Part shown: positions 8,550 through 17,398 of the stretch, one piece after another | Layout: each line of letters opens with the position of its first letter | How positions within the stretch are numbered: position 1 is the first letter of the stretch | Assembly: GCA_017859335.1 (NCBI GenBank) | Contig: JAFMNH010000016.1 | Coordinates: 1 to 33,340 of the forward strand | Source of the DNA: Rhodothermales bacterium | GTDB taxonomy: Bacteria; Bacteroidota; Rhodothermia; Rhodothermales; UBA10348 | Length of the DNA stretch: 33,340 bases | Reading direction: 5' to 3' | Notes under the pieces: model-generated | Told to the model about the DNA's origin: nothing | What the model saw: only the letters and a program-made list of their open reading frames with translations | Databases searched by the model: none | Program-made: the position numbers and the translations under genes

Positions 8550-9008
8550 TCAACCGCCGTGATTGACGATTTCGTATTCCGGGAAGAAGTAGTTGGCTTC
8601 AATCCGTCCGTTTTCAACAGAGTCCGATCCGTGGGCAATGTTCTGTCCCTTGTTGTCTGCAAACAATTTGCGGATCGTACCCTCGGCAGCTTCTTCAGGA
8701 TCCGTAGCGCCGATCAGTTCACGGTAGTCGGCTACGGCGTTCTCTTTTTCCAGGACCATGGGAACGCAGGGGCCTGACGTCATGAAGTCAACCAGTTCGC
8801 CAAAGAACGGACGCTCCTTGTGAACGGCATAGAAACCTTCGGCTTCTGCGCGGGAGAGCTGGACCATTTTAAGGGCGCGGATAGTGAATCCGGCTTCCTG
8901 GATGCGGCGGGTTACTTCGCCGATGAGGTTCTTGCGGACACAGTCCGGCTTCAGGATGGCAAGCGTGCGTTCTACGGCCATGGCAGTGGGAAACTGTTTG
9001 GGTTTCAT
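8550..9008 (-). CDS. ndk: Nucleoside diphosphate kinase
   Basis: Ndk moves the gamma-phosphate from ATP to other nucleoside diphosphates through a phosphohistidine, keeping NTP and dNTP pools balanced in the cytoplasm. The sequence has [11 protein letters not shown] with the conserved lysine (K20) and the active-site NIAHGSDS (His 126), followed by the usual C-terminal region ending in [10 protein letters not shown]. The length of 152 is about nine residues over the family norm because of the N-terminal KPKQFPTA; an in-frame ATG at 8981 (AVERTLAIL) would give the standard form, and either start could be right since neither has a clear Shine-Dalgarno. The DUF1343 gene follows 10 bp downstream. 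Confidence 0.95.
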   Translation of the reverse strand: MKPKQFPTAMAVERTLAILKPDCVRKNLIGEVTRRIQEAGFTIRALKMVQLSRAEAEGFYAVHKERPFFGELVDFMTSGPCVPMVLEKENAVADYRELIGATDPEEAAEGTIRKLFADNKGQNIAHGSDSVENGRIEANYFFPEYEIVNHGG

Positions 9009-9102
9009 TGGAAAGTTTCAGTCCGTCCTAACGCCCGCAGTCTGCACAGGGATGCCTGTCGGCGGGGAAGAAGTCATGAATCGCGCAGGAGCTGCAGGTC
9101 TC

Positions 9103-9585
9103 CTACGGAGCGACCACCGGTTCGACGGCCAGCAGGATGGAATAGGCAGAGGCGCGCCGTTCCGTGTTTTCTTCCGGGTATGGATCCACCTGCAGCAGCT
9201 GGTAGCGATACCCGTTGAACTGGATGATATCGTTGACGACGTAGGGCGTGGCAACCAGACCCGGGATCTGGACCACGATCTGGGAGCGTTCTGATTGGTT
9301 GTCGATGATGGTCAGCAAGATACCTGCGCGCCCTGCCTGAACACATTGTACCGTTCGCAGACACCGGTCATCCTCCATGACGGTGGTGAATTCGATGGCC
9401 AGATCTGTTCCGTCCACGATCACCCGCTGTCCGTAGCCAAGTTCGAAGGGCGTCCCTGCTGCGACCACCCGGTCGGCTGATGTGCCGCCTGGCGGTCCGT
9501 GGTCGACGCTGAAGTCCCGACACCCTGCGGCAGCCAACATGCACAGCAGGATCGCTGCTCCCAGCAGCAAGCGGGTACCCTGCAC
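9103..9585 (-). CDS. Small lipoprotein of unknown function
   Basis: A GTG at 9585 gives a 160-residue product that opens with QGTRLLLGAAILLCMLAAAGC, a canonical lipoprotein signal with lipobox AAGC. The mature part is one short beta-rich domain: FELGYGQRVIVDG, then LAIEFTTVMEDDRC and VQCVQAG. This order (glycine-rich strand, D-x-R-C, then C-x-x-A-G) recurs in unnamed secreted proteins of many bacteria, and the two cysteines may form a disulfide. The frame stays open to 9972, and ATG 9663 is an alternative start, but it would place 26 residues in front of the signal peptide. The gene is divergent from the class V aminotransferase gene. No function can be assigned. Confidence 0.7.
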   Translation of the reverse strand: MQGTRLLLGAAILLCMLAAAGCRDFSVDHGPPGGTSADRVVAAGTPFELGYGQRVIVDGTDLAIEFTTVMEDDRCLRTVQCVQAGRAGILLTIIDNQSERSQIVVQIPGLVATPYVVNDIIQFNGYRYQLLQVDPYPEENTERRASAYSILLAVEPVVAP

Positions 9586-9884
9586 CGTATACCAGCGGAC
9601 TTTGATACAACCCCGGGCAGGTGCGAGGCTGGCGTCCTCGGCTGTCCTCTGGTGAATGGGCATACAATAACCGGACGAATGGGTCGTGTTCACACGGCAC
9701 CAAGAAACCACGCCACTGGCACCATCTGCAACCTCAAACCCCTCATCGGCTGTAAAGACGGACCCACCTGTCTCCATCATGACGTGATTCGCCATCAGGC
9801 AGGCACTTCTCCGAATCATCCCCCTGCTTGCATCCAGGTTCTGCGAGGAGGAGATTGCTGTGGTACCAGACCCCGTGTTTCCTG

Positions 9885-11000
9885 ATGCTTGATTGGCCCG
9901 CCTTCCGTGCTCTTTTCCCAGCTCTCGAGGGGCGAACGTATCTGAACACCGCAGGCGGCGGGCCCATGGCAAGGGGTACGGCGCAGGCGGCTGCCAACTA
10001 CTACGCCGAGTCGGTTTCCATGGGCGATCTGGGATGGGATGTGTGGCTGCAAAGGGCCCGGCGTGCCCGCGAGGATGTTGCGTCGTTTGTCGGAGGTCAG
10101 GCAGATCGAACGGCGTTCCTGCCCAATGCGTCGCTCGGTTTCAATATGCTGGCCAGAAGCCTGGGTCGGGAGGCCCGCATTCTGGCCCTCGATCAGGAGT
10201 TTCCTTCGTGCACGCTGCCCTTCCTTCGCGCCGGAGCGGATCTTCGCTTCATCAAGACATCTCCTGATGGCGCCATTGACGCCGACCATCTGACCTCCTC
10301 CTGGATTCCCGGAACTACCGCGTTTGTCATCAGCCATGTCCAGTATGCGAACGGTTTTCGAGCCGATCTGTGTGCCTTGGCATCCGTTTGCCACCATCAC
10401 GGCGCGCTGTTTCTGGTAGATGCCACCCAATCGATAGGCGCATTCCCGCTGGACATGGAAACGATGGGAATCGATGCGTTGGTGTTCTCGGGCTACAAAT
10501 GGGCAACAGCGGGATACGGCAATGCGGCATTTCTCACGGGAGACGGGTGGCCCCAGGCGGATCCCCCATTCGTCGGATGGAGGAGTGCACGCGATGCCTA
10601 CGCCCTTGAAAACGACCGATTGGACGTGCTATCCGGAGGCATCGGTCACGAAATGGGACATCCTCCGTTTCCAGGGCTGTTCGCGCTGGCGGAGGCGCTG
10701 CGCATACTGGATACTGTCGGGCCGGAGAGGACCGCCCAACGGATCATCACCGTGGGCGGGTACCTGCTCCGTGCGTTGGATGAGCGTGGTATTCCCGTAC
10801 GCAGTACCCGAGATGATGCCCACCGCTCGGGTATCCTTCTTCTGGATGTGGATGATGCCCCGGCTGTCTGCTCTGCATTGAAGGAGCACGAGATCTGGAC
10901 GAGTGCGCGCGATGGTGGTCTTCGCGTGTCCCTGCACGGCTACAACGACACATCAGACATGGACCGCTTCCTGCAGGGATTGGACACCACCTTGGCCTGA
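9885..11000 (+). CDS. Class V aminotransferase-fold PLP enzyme (cysteine desulfurase-like)
   Basis: The 371-residue protein has the fold-type I layout of the SufS/CsdA and isopenicillin-epimerase group. It opens with RTYLNTAGGGP, a substrate-loop motif common in this family. The cofactor aspartate is in FLVDATQSIG (Asp 179), and the Schiff-base lysine is in FSGYKWATAGYG (Lys 205). The cysteine that acts in true desulfurases sits in the C-terminal third, and I see no equivalent conserved Cys loop; only isolated cysteines occur there. It is therefore more likely a lyase, epimerase or aminotransferase than a sulfur donor. ATG 9885 is chosen because the family starts immediately before the strand leading to YLNTAGG; ATG 9828 would add 19 unrelated residues. 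No operon partner is apparent. Confidence 0.82.
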   Translation: MLDWPAFRALFPALEGRTYLNTAGGGPMARGTAQAAANYYAESVSMGDLGWDVWLQRARRAREDVASFVGGQADRTAFLPNASLGFNMLARSLGREARILALDQEFPSCTLPFLRAGADLRFIKTSPDGAIDADHLTSSWIPGTTAFVISHVQYANGFRADLCALASVCHHHGALFLVDATQSIGAFPLDMETMGIDALVFSGYKWATAGYGNAAFLTGDGWPQADPPFVGWRSARDAYALENDRLDVLSGGIGHEMGHPPFPGLFALAEALRILDTVGPERTAQRIITVGGYLLRALDERGIPVRSTRDDAHRSGILLLDVDDAPAVCSALKEHEIWTSARDGGLRVSLHGYNDTSDMDRFLQGLDTTLA

Positions 11001-11037
11001 GTCGGAAGTAGTCCCCTGCTTCGCGCGGAAAGATGCC

Positions 11038-12222
11038 TCAGACGGAGCCCTGTGCTTCGGCGAAAGGAGAAAACCATCGGGGGCCACTGCGAAGGGCGGC
11101 AGGCTCCCTGTCCGCATCCCGCTGCAACCAGAAAAGCAGGATGTCGTCTCCGAACGTGCGACGCTGGCTGATGTCAAGTACATGTTCCACCAGGCTGTCC
11201 ACCGGTTGGGGCGAGCCATGGGCATGGCGAACGGCCTCCAGTACACCAGCCTCTCCCAATTGCTCGCCCGAGGCCATGGGCTGCTCGAGGAGCCCATCCG
11301 TATAGGAAACAAGGGCCGATCCCGGTTGGATTTCGATGGTCGTGTCGGTGTATTCCGCGCCCGGATCCAGCCCGAGGATCATGTCGGAATAGGGCACAAT
11401 CTCGACCTTCTTCGGGCCGATCAACGCCGGTCGGCAATGCCCTGCGTTGGCATAGGTAACACGATGCTGCTCCGGCTCCCACCGCATGAGCAGCAACGAG
11501 GCGAATGTATCTTCGAGAAGGGGATCCTCGACCAGCACCTGATTGACCCGTTTCATCAACTCTGCCGGCGAATCCGTTGCGTCCAGCATCGTATGCAGGG
11601 CCGAGCGGATGAATCCCAGGAAACTGAAGGCATAGAATTTTGCCTGCAGGCCTTTCCCCATGACATCACCGACAGTGATGAAAAACGTACCGGGACGTGG
11701 TTCAATCCAATCGAAGATATCGCCGCCGCCGTGGTCCCGTGGCACATTGTGGAACCAGGATCGGTACCCGGCTGCCCGAGGCATGGTCTTCGGCATGAGT
11801 CGCTGGGAAAAGTCCTGCCCGATTCGCGCATCCAGATGGTTGCGGAACTGATCGGATCGCTCCAGCAGACGGTCTACCCTCGAGAGCAATTGCTCCATGT
11901 CGAAGGGCTTGGTGATATAGTCATCCACACCCATCCGCTGTCCCCGCCGGCGGCTGTCCTCGTCCGTCCTGGCTGTCAGGAAGATGAACGGGATGACCCG
12001 CGTATCGTGTCGTTCCTGCAGGGCCGCCTGTAAGGCAAAGCCATCCATCCGGGGCATCAGGATGTCCGAGATGATGAGGTCGGGCAAGTGCTCGTTGATG
12101 CGCTCGATGGCTTCTTTCCCATCGGCCGCGGTACGGACATCGTACTGCCTGCCCAGTCGGTAGCTCAGTAGCCGCCGCAGGGTGTGCTCATCTTCCACTA
12201 TGAGAACGGAATGTCGAGGCAT
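11038..12222 (-). CDS. Response regulator with PP2C-type (SpoIIE/RsbU) phosphatase output
   Basis: Residues 1-120 are a receiver domain with the acidic pocket at the start (VEDE), phospho-acceptor Asp 53 in ISDILMP, Thr 83 and Lys 105 (YITKPF). From about 155 to 370 comes a PPM/SpoIIE phosphatase: GGDIFD (166-171), VGDVMGKG (184-191), SYTDGLLE and FGDDILLFWL supply the metal-binding acidic residues. Such proteins dephosphorylate a STAS anti-sigma antagonist when a partner histidine kinase phosphorylates the receiver. The gene is third in a unit with the RsbW-like and STAS genes, overlapping the RsbW-like gene by 25 bp. No kinase for the receiver is in the window. Confidence 0.93.
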   Translation of the reverse strand: MPRHSVLIVEDEHTLRRLLSYRLGRQYDVRTAADGKEAIERINEHLPDLIISDILMPRMDGFALQAALQERHDTRVIPFIFLTARTDEDSRRRGQRMGVDDYITKPFDMEQLLSRVDRLLERSDQFRNHLDARIGQDFSQRLMPKTMPRAAGYRSWFHNVPRDHGGGDIFDWIEPRPGTFFITVGDVMGKGLQAKFYAFSFLGFIRSALHTMLDATDSPAELMKRVNQVLVEDPLLEDTFASLLLMRWEPEQHRVTYANAGHCRPALIGPKKVEIVPYSDMILGLDPGAEYTDTTIEIQPGSALVSYTDGLLEQPMASGEQLGEAGVLEAVRHAHGSPQPVDSLVEHVLDISQRRTFGDDILLFWLQRDADREPAALRSGPRWFSPFAEAQGSV

Positions 12223-12734
12223 GAATCGGCGGTACTTGAAACAGTGAATACAAGTCGGTTGCTGCCCTTTCCGGTTGCGGCATATTCCACGATATCGGTA
12301 GCTGCATTGAGTAGCAGAAGCCCCATGCCTCGTTCCGGGAATGGGGTGAGTGTGCGGCGCTGGTATTCGATGCGCTCCCGGAAAGGAAAACCGCAGGAGT
12401 TGTCCTCAATCGCGCAGCGCAGCCGGCCATTAATCGGTGTGATTTCCAGTGTGATGAGTGCTTCCTCACCTGAGAAGTCAGCGTGTTGAACCAGGTTTGC
12501 GACCCATTCATGAACGGCCAGGCGAAGGAGCTGGATCGTGTCCGGTTCCACACCGGCGAAAAACGAATGCCCAGACTCCCACGTGTCGAAGAGCGCATGC
12601 AGGCGCTCTACGATCCCAGTGACACCGTTGAAATGATGACGGATGACATCCATCAAACGTTCCGAATAGGTGGCATGAATAGGCGATAAAAGCGGAAAAA
12701 AGGCATCATTCCAACGACTGAACAGCAGCCTCAA
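12198..12734 (-). CDS. RsbW-like anti-sigma serine/threonine kinase (HATPase fold)
   Basis: Proteins of this type bind a sigma factor or other target and phosphorylate a STAS partner. The 178-residue product has the GHKL ATPase boxes: N-box HEWVANLVQHA (Glu 76, Asn 80), a G1 box in EDNSCGF (Asp 111), and a G2-like ERGMGLLLL (136-142). The first glycine of the usual D-x-G-x-G is a serine here. The start at ATG 12734 overlaps the STAS stop by 29 bp, suggesting coupled translation; ATG 12653 is the other possibility and would still keep the complete ATPase domain. It lies between the STAS and REC-PP2C genes, so the three form a complete partner-switch without an adjacent sigma factor gene. Confidence 0.88.
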   Translation of the reverse strand: MRLLFSRWNDAFFPLLSPIHATYSERLMDVIRHHFNGVTGIVERLHALFDTWESGHSFFAGVEPDTIQLLRLAVHEWVANLVQHADFSGEEALITLEITPINGRLRCAIEDNSCGFPFRERIEYQRRTLTPFPERGMGLLLLNAATDIVEYAATGKGSNRLVFTVSSTADSCLDIPFS

Positions 12735-13044
12735 CGGATGAAAACTGACGAAAGACCTTGTATGTGCGCGTCAGCTGTACAACCACCTGCACCGGTCGGG
12801 ATGCAGCAGCGAACATGACGTGGCCGTTCGAGGAAGACAGGTTGCGATGGAGGGAGAAGATGGAGCCCAGTCCAGTAGAGTCAAGGACATTGGTTTCGCT
12901 GAAATCCAGGATGAAACGCCGGATACCCGTGTCTACCTGCTGCTGCACGATGGCCTTGAAGTCGGACGCGTTGCGGAAATCCAGCGAGGCACCGACCCGG
13001 ATTACCACGGCATTCTGTCCTGCCTGCTCAATCGGAAAGTTCAT
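12706..13044 (-). CDS. STAS-domain anti-anti-sigma factor (RsbV/SpoIIAA-like)
   Basis: This 112-residue single-domain protein has the STAS pattern, with FILDFSETNVLDSTGLGSIF containing the phosphorylatable serine (Ser 56 in D-S-T-G). Unphosphorylated, it should bind the RsbW-like kinase and free that kinase's target; phosphorylation by the kinase and dephosphorylation by the PP2C partner set the balance. It is the first gene of the minus-strand unit. The region upstream (13045-13207) is the divergent gap shared with lptC and should carry its promoter, but I cannot point to a convincing one. Confidence 0.92.
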   Translation of the reverse strand: MNFPIEQAGQNAVVIRVGASLDFRNASDFKAIVQQQVDTGIRRFILDFSETNVLDSTGLGSIFSLHRNLSSSNGHVMFAAASRPVQVVVQLTRTYKVFRQFSSVEAAVQSLE

Positions 13045-13207
13045 GATGGTTGCGTGCGTGACCCGTTCTACTGCATGGTACCCAACGGCACCTACCCTTC
13101 ACAATCGGTTGCCTTTGAGCAAACTAAAGCGCAGAAGGGATCGTATCATCCACTCCACAAGGGCATTTTGCTCCGTAAAAAACGGATGCTGCAATATATC
13201 ACACCCC

Positions 13208-13774
13208 ATGCGAACGCCCGCTACAGCGGCCTTTTTGTTTCTATTCCTGGGTTGGGCAGGGTGTCAGGTCCATGACCCCTCGGTAACCGTGGACATGCTC
13301 CGGGAGGACGATGCGCCCGCATCGGAAAGCTGGGAGACCACGATGATGATCATGGAGGAGGGGCTGAACAGGCTACACATGCGGGCCCATCACATGGCTC
13401 GGTTCGAGACCCCTGACAGCACATGGATGGTGCTCAGTGGAAGGGATGACGAGACAGATCGGGTTCGCGTGGTCCTTTTCGGCACCGAGGGTGATACCTC
13501 GGCGGTGGTCACGGCCCAGCGTATTGTCTGGCACGAACGGACTCGCCGCTTCGTTGCCCGTGGCGACGTGCGGGCAGAGGCAGGAGAGGAGCGCAGCCTG
13601 CGAAGCGAGCATCTGGCCTGGATGGAACGAACAGCCCGCATCGGTACGCCCGGCTTTGCCACCATTCGTACGCCGACCGAGACCCTGTCCGGGTATGGCC
13701 TGGATGCCGACGAGAACCTGACAGATTTTACGCTTGCGCGCGTGACCGGTACGGTACTGATCCCGGATGAGTAG
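13208..13774 (+). CDS. lptC: LptC-like LPS export protein, probable lipoprotein
   Basis: LptC normally links the LptBFG transporter to the periplasmic LptA bridge. The 188-residue product is a signal sequence (TPATAAFLFLFLGWAGC) with a cysteine at 19, then a beta-jellyroll-like domain with regular short strands: TAQRIVWHERTRRFVARGDV is typical of the LptC/YrbK family. Canonical LptC is held by a transmembrane helix; here the cysteine suggests lipid anchoring, as in many Bacteroidota homologues, although tryptophan at lipobox position -3 is unusual. The frame is open upstream for 150 codons, but those residues show no domain and overlap the STAS gene on the other strand. The stop overlaps the next gene by 8 bp. 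Confidence 0.83.
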   Translation: MRTPATAAFLFLFLGWAGCQVHDPSVTVDMLREDDAPASESWETTMMIMEEGLNRLHMRAHHMARFETPDSTWMVLSGRDDETDRVRVVLFGTEGDTSAVVTAQRIVWHERTRRFVARGDVRAEAGEERSLRSEHLAWMERTARIGTPGFATIRTPTETLSGYGLDADENLTDFTLARVTGTVLIPDE

Positions 13775-15179
13775 AGCCGGGATGACATATACATTCCTAC
13801 TCCTGCTATGCCTTGCAGCCCTGCCGGCACTGGGGCAGGATACCGAGGACGTCACCGAGGTTGAGGTGGCTTTCGATTCCCTGCGTGTTCGCACGGTTGC
13901 CGGACGGACCGTGGCCGAGTGGTTGCGTCCTGTGCTGAAGCAGGAAGATTTTCGCCTCAGCGCACATAACGGATTCGACGAGGGCAACGGTTTCATACTG
14001 TTCTGGGGAGACGTTGAAATAACGGAAGCCGGAGACACCATCCGCGCTGAACGGGTCCGGTATCAACGGGAAGACCGTATTGGCGAGGCACGTGGTGCCG
14101 TCCGCCTGACCGATGGCCAGGTTGTCCTCGAGGCGCCTTTTGCCCGCTACTTCTCCCGGGAAGAAGTCACAATCTTCGAGGAGGGGGTTACCTACCGGGA
14201 CAGCACCTCGGTCCTTACAGCGCGGTGGGCGCGGTACGTGTCTGTCGAAAACCGCGCTGAATTTGCACGGGAGGTCACCCTGACGCAGAGCGACCTGACA
14301 CTTTTCGCCGACTCCATCCTGCATGCCAGGGAGACGGAGGAAAGCCGGGCCTGGGGGCGAATTGCTGCCGATCATCTGAATGAGTCCGACTCCGTGCGCA
14401 CCTTGATGCTTGCGGATTCCCTCTATCGCAACGCGTCGAGGGACTCCATCCGGGTGGCGGGCAACGCACGACTTCTCCGTCTTGATCCGGCAGGGCCGGA
14501 TACGCTGGTCCTGCGCGCGACCTTCGTCGACCTGCCCCAACCGGGAATGCTTAGAGCCCGGGACTCCGTGGTCGTAGCGGCAGCAGCCTACGCCTTTCGG
14601 GCGGATTCCCTGGACAGCGAGCAAACGGAGGCGGGAGACACGAGGAGTCGATTATCCGGGAGTCCTTCCACCTGGGTACAGGATACGCAGGTCGTTGCCC
14701 AGCGCATGACCATGATGGATGGCAGTCCGGCAGACACCCTGCGGGCTGCGGGTGAGGTATTCGTGGCTACCCCTGACACGCTCTCGGGTCGCATCAACCA
14801 ACTGAGTGGCCAGGCCCTGCTGGCCATCATGGAATCGGATTCCTTGCGTTCCCTCGACATCCGAGAGCAAGCTCGTGCCATCCTTTTCATGGAGTCCGAA
14901 GAAGAGGGTGCAACCGTCGGTTTCAGCGGTTCCGGTGACGGCCTCAGATTCCACTTCCGTGGAGGGGAGCTGGATAACGTCACCTTCTATACCGGAGTGG
15001 AAGGGACCTATTATGCCGAGGACATGCTCGATCAGCTCTCCAACCTGCGGGGATTTATCTTCTCTCCCGACAACAAGCCTGACCGCCATCGTTTGACGGA
15101 AGACTTCTGGAAGACATGGTCAGACAGAACGGAGGGCGGAGAGTCCACGGCCTCCGACCCATGCCATCAGGAGTGTTGA
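13767..15179 (+). CDS. OstA/LptA-like LPS transport protein
   Basis: The 470-residue exported protein has a signal peptide ([18 protein letters not shown]) and then a long series of short strands in which patterns such as [21 protein letters not shown] and [14 protein letters not shown] repeat with changing names; these are OstA (LptA) jellyroll units. It is much longer than E. coli LptA (about 185 residues) and resembles the large OstA-like proteins of Bacteroidota. It should form part of the periplasmic bridge for lipopolysaccharide. ATG 13767 overlaps the lptC stop by 8 bp; ATG 13782, 7 bp after that stop, sits right before the signal core and is an equally good start. Gene order lptC, OstA-like, lptB supports the role. 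Confidence 0.82.
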   Translation: MSRAGMTYTFLLLLCLAALPALGQDTEDVTEVEVAFDSLRVRTVAGRTVAEWLRPVLKQEDFRLSAHNGFDEGNGFILFWGDVEITEAGDTIRAERVRYQREDRIGEARGAVRLTDGQVVLEAPFARYFSREEVTIFEEGVTYRDSTSVLTARWARYVSVENRAEFAREVTLTQSDLTLFADSILHARETEESRAWGRIAADHLNESDSVRTLMLADSLYRNASRDSIRVAGNARLLRLDPAGPDTLVLRATFVDLPQPGMLRARDSVVVAAAAYAFRADSLDSEQTEAGDTRSRLSGSPSTWVQDTQVVAQRMTMMDGSPADTLRAAGEVFVATPDTLSGRINQLSGQALLAIMESDSLRSLDIREQARAILFMESEEEGATVGFSGSGDGLRFHFRGGELDNVTFYTGVEGTYYAEDMLDQLSNLRGFIFSPDNKPDRHRLTEDFWKTWSDRTEGGESTASDPCHQEC

Positions 15180-15994
15180 TGTGTCGAATCGATCCAGTCA
15201 GGACGTCCATGCACACTGATCACGAGACGGAGCAGATGCGCGCTGAGGACCAGGAAGCGGTGCTCACCCTTCGTGCGCAGGGATTGGTCAAGCGTTATCG
15301 TAATCGCCAGGTTGTCACCGATGTGGCCTTGAGCGTCAGACAAGGTGAGATTGTCGGACTGCTGGGTCCGAACGGTGCCGGCAAGACGACGACCTTCTAC
15401 ATGATCGTCGGAATGATACGGCCTGACGGCGGCCGGGTACTGCTTGGAAGCCAGGATATCACCACGATGCCCATGTATCGACGTGCCCGGCACGGCATAG
15501 GATATCTGGCCCAGGAAGCATCGGTTTTTTCCCACCTGAGTGTGGAAGACAATCTGCACGCTGTTCTGGAGTATCAGGATCTGAGTCGCGAGAAGCGACG
15601 GGATCGGGTTGAGGAGCTGATTGCCGAGTTCAGGCTTGGTACCGTTCGCCAGTCGAAGGGCTATACGCTATCCGGGGGCGAGCGTCGCCGTACGGAGATT
15701 GCACGGGCGCTGGCCACGAAACCGCGTTTCCTGTTGCTTGACGAGCCGTTTGCCGGCGTCGATCCCATTGCCGTCGAGGACATACAGGCCATTGTGGCCG
15801 GACTGAAGCAGCGCGGAATCGGGGTGCTCATTACCGACCATAATGTCCATGAGACCCTGGCCATCACAGACAGGGCCTACCTGCTCTATGAGGGGAGTAT
15901 CCTGAAGCAGGGTACAGCCGAAGCACTGGCCTCCGACCCGGAGGTCCGTCGTCGCTATCTTGGAGAGAAGTTCAGACTGGAGCGCTATGGCTGA
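15179..15994 (+). CDS. lptB: LPS export ABC transporter ATP-binding protein LptB
   Basis: LptB is the cytoplasmic ATPase that drives extraction of LPS from the inner membrane with LptF and LptG. The 271-residue product has Walker [10 protein letters not shown] (63-71), signature LSGGE (164-168), Walker B FLLLDEP (184-190) and the switch histidine (His 221) in ITDHNVHE, a segment conserved in LptB. The first 30 residues are a poorly conserved extension. I chose ATG 15179 because AGGAG lies six bases in front of it and the codon overlaps the OstA-like stop (TGATG), so translation is probably coupled. ATGs at 15209 and 15236 would trim the extension. lptF and lptG are not in the window. Confidence 0.95.
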   Translation: MCRIDPVRTSMHTDHETEQMRAEDQEAVLTLRAQGLVKRYRNRQVVTDVALSVRQGEIVGLLGPNGAGKTTTFYMIVGMIRPDGGRVLLGSQDITTMPMYRRARHGIGYLAQEASVFSHLSVEDNLHAVLEYQDLSREKRRDRVEELIAEFRLGTVRQSKGYTLSGGERRRTEIARALATKPRFLLLDEPFAGVDPIAVEDIQAIVAGLKQRGIGVLITDHNVHETLAITDRAYLLYEGSILKQGTAEALASDPEVRRRYLGEKFRLERYG

Positions 15995-16114
15995 GGAACA
16001 GCGCAGGGCAGAACCAGTCTGACAGGTCACGCTACCCGCACGCGGGTTCACATCACCTGCTGTCCGATGGCCCAGAGGCTTTCGGGTGGCTCGTTCCAGG
16101 CAAAACGCACTCCC

Positions 16115-17398
16115 ATGCAGGGCAATATCTACGACGAATTCGAGTGGCGAGGGCTGCTCTACGACGCAACTCCAGACCTGAAGGACCTCCTGGCAACGGA
16201 GCGCGTGACGGCCTACATCGGATTTGATCCCACCGCGGCCAGCCTCCACGTCGGTTCGCTCCTGCCCATCATGGGACTGGCACGCATGCAGCGTTTCGGA
16301 CACACCCCGATCGCCCTGGTCGGTGGCGGAACCGGACTGATTGGCGACCCCAGTGGCAAGACGGCAGAACGCCAGCTTCTGACCAAGGAAAAGGTGGCCG
16401 AGAATATTGAAGGTATACGGGCGCAGCTTTCCCACTTCTTGGACTTTGAGCGCGCGGGCAATCCGGCCCGCATCGAAAACAACCACGACTGGTTGGGCTC
16501 GCTGCAGCTCATCGACTTCTTGCGGGATACTGGTAAGCACTTCACGGTCAACTACATGCTGTCCAAGGAGTCGGTAAAGCGCCGCATCGAGTCAGAAGAT
16601 GGTATCTCCTACACGGAGTTCACGTACATGATGCTGCAGGCCTATGATTTCCTGGAGCTCAATCGCAGAGCCGATTGCGTGTTGCAGATGGGAGGATCCG
16701 ATCAGTGGGGCAACATCCTGGCCGGAACGGACCTGATCCGCCGGGTCAATGGAAAGCGGGCACACGGATTGGTCTTCCCCCTGGTCACGAATGCCTCCGG
16801 TACCAAGTTCGGCAAGACGGAAGCGGGCAACGTATGGCTGGATCCGGAGCTGACATCGCCTTACAAATTCTATCAGTTCTGGCTCAACACGGACGACCGT
16901 GACGTGGTGCATTATCTGAAGTCGTTCACCTGGCTGGATCGGGCAGCTATCGAAGGGCTTGAACAATCGGTGGCCGACAATCCCGGGGCTCGTGAGGCGC
17001 AGCGCACATTGGCACGCGAGGTAACGACGATGCTGCACGGTCAGAGTGAGCTCGACAAGGCCGAGCAGGCCGCCAAGGTCCTGTTCGGGGGAGCGCTCGA
17101 CAATCTCAGTGTCAAGGATCTGGCAGATATTTTCGAAGACGTCCCCTCTACGATCATTCCCCGTGGCGACCTCTCAGGGGAAGGGCTGGGTGTGCTCGAG
17201 CTGTGTACCCGCACGGGTATTACGGCGTCGAATGGAGAGGCGCGGCGCCTCATCCGCCAGGGTGGTCTCTTCGTGAACAACGACCGCTACTCGGATGAAT
17301 CAGGTCGCATTACGACTGAAATGGGCATCGAGGGCGAACTGCTGGTGCTACGCAAAGGCAAGAAATCCTATCACCTCGTACAGATTGGTCAGGACTGA
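16115..17398 (+). CDS. tyrS: Tyrosyl-tRNA synthetase
   Basis: TyrRS charges tRNA-Tyr with tyrosine. The 427-residue enzyme shows the class I motifs HVGS (45-48, the HIGH motif) and KFGKT (231-235, the KMSKS motif), and YIGFDPTAASLHVG and QMGGSDQWGN as expected for the bacterial TyrS form. The C-terminal 80 residues form the S4-like RNA-binding domain (EARRLIRQGGLFVNN). ATG 16115 matches the usual start of the family; ATG 16067 in the same frame adds 16 unrelated residues. The stop overlaps the next ATG (TGATG), so the DAHP synthase is probably translated in tandem, linking tyrosine use with aromatic synthesis. Confidence 0.97.
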   Translation: MQGNIYDEFEWRGLLYDATPDLKDLLATERVTAYIGFDPTAASLHVGSLLPIMGLARMQRFGHTPIALVGGGTGLIGDPSGKTAERQLLTKEKVAENIEGIRAQLSHFLDFERAGNPARIENNHDWLGSLQLIDFLRDTGKHFTVNYMLSKESVKRRIESEDGISYTEFTYMMLQAYDFLELNRRADCVLQMGGSDQWGNILAGTDLIRRVNGKRAHGLVFPLVTNASGTKFGKTEAGNVWLDPELTSPYKFYQFWLNTDDRDVVHYLKSFTWLDRAAIEGLEQSVADNPGAREAQRTLAREVTTMLHGQSELDKAEQAAKVLFGGALDNLSVKDLADIFEDVPSTIIPRGDLSGEGLGVLELCTRTGITASNGEARRLIRQGGLFVNNDRYSDESGRITTEMGIEGELLVLRKGKKSYHLVQIGQD

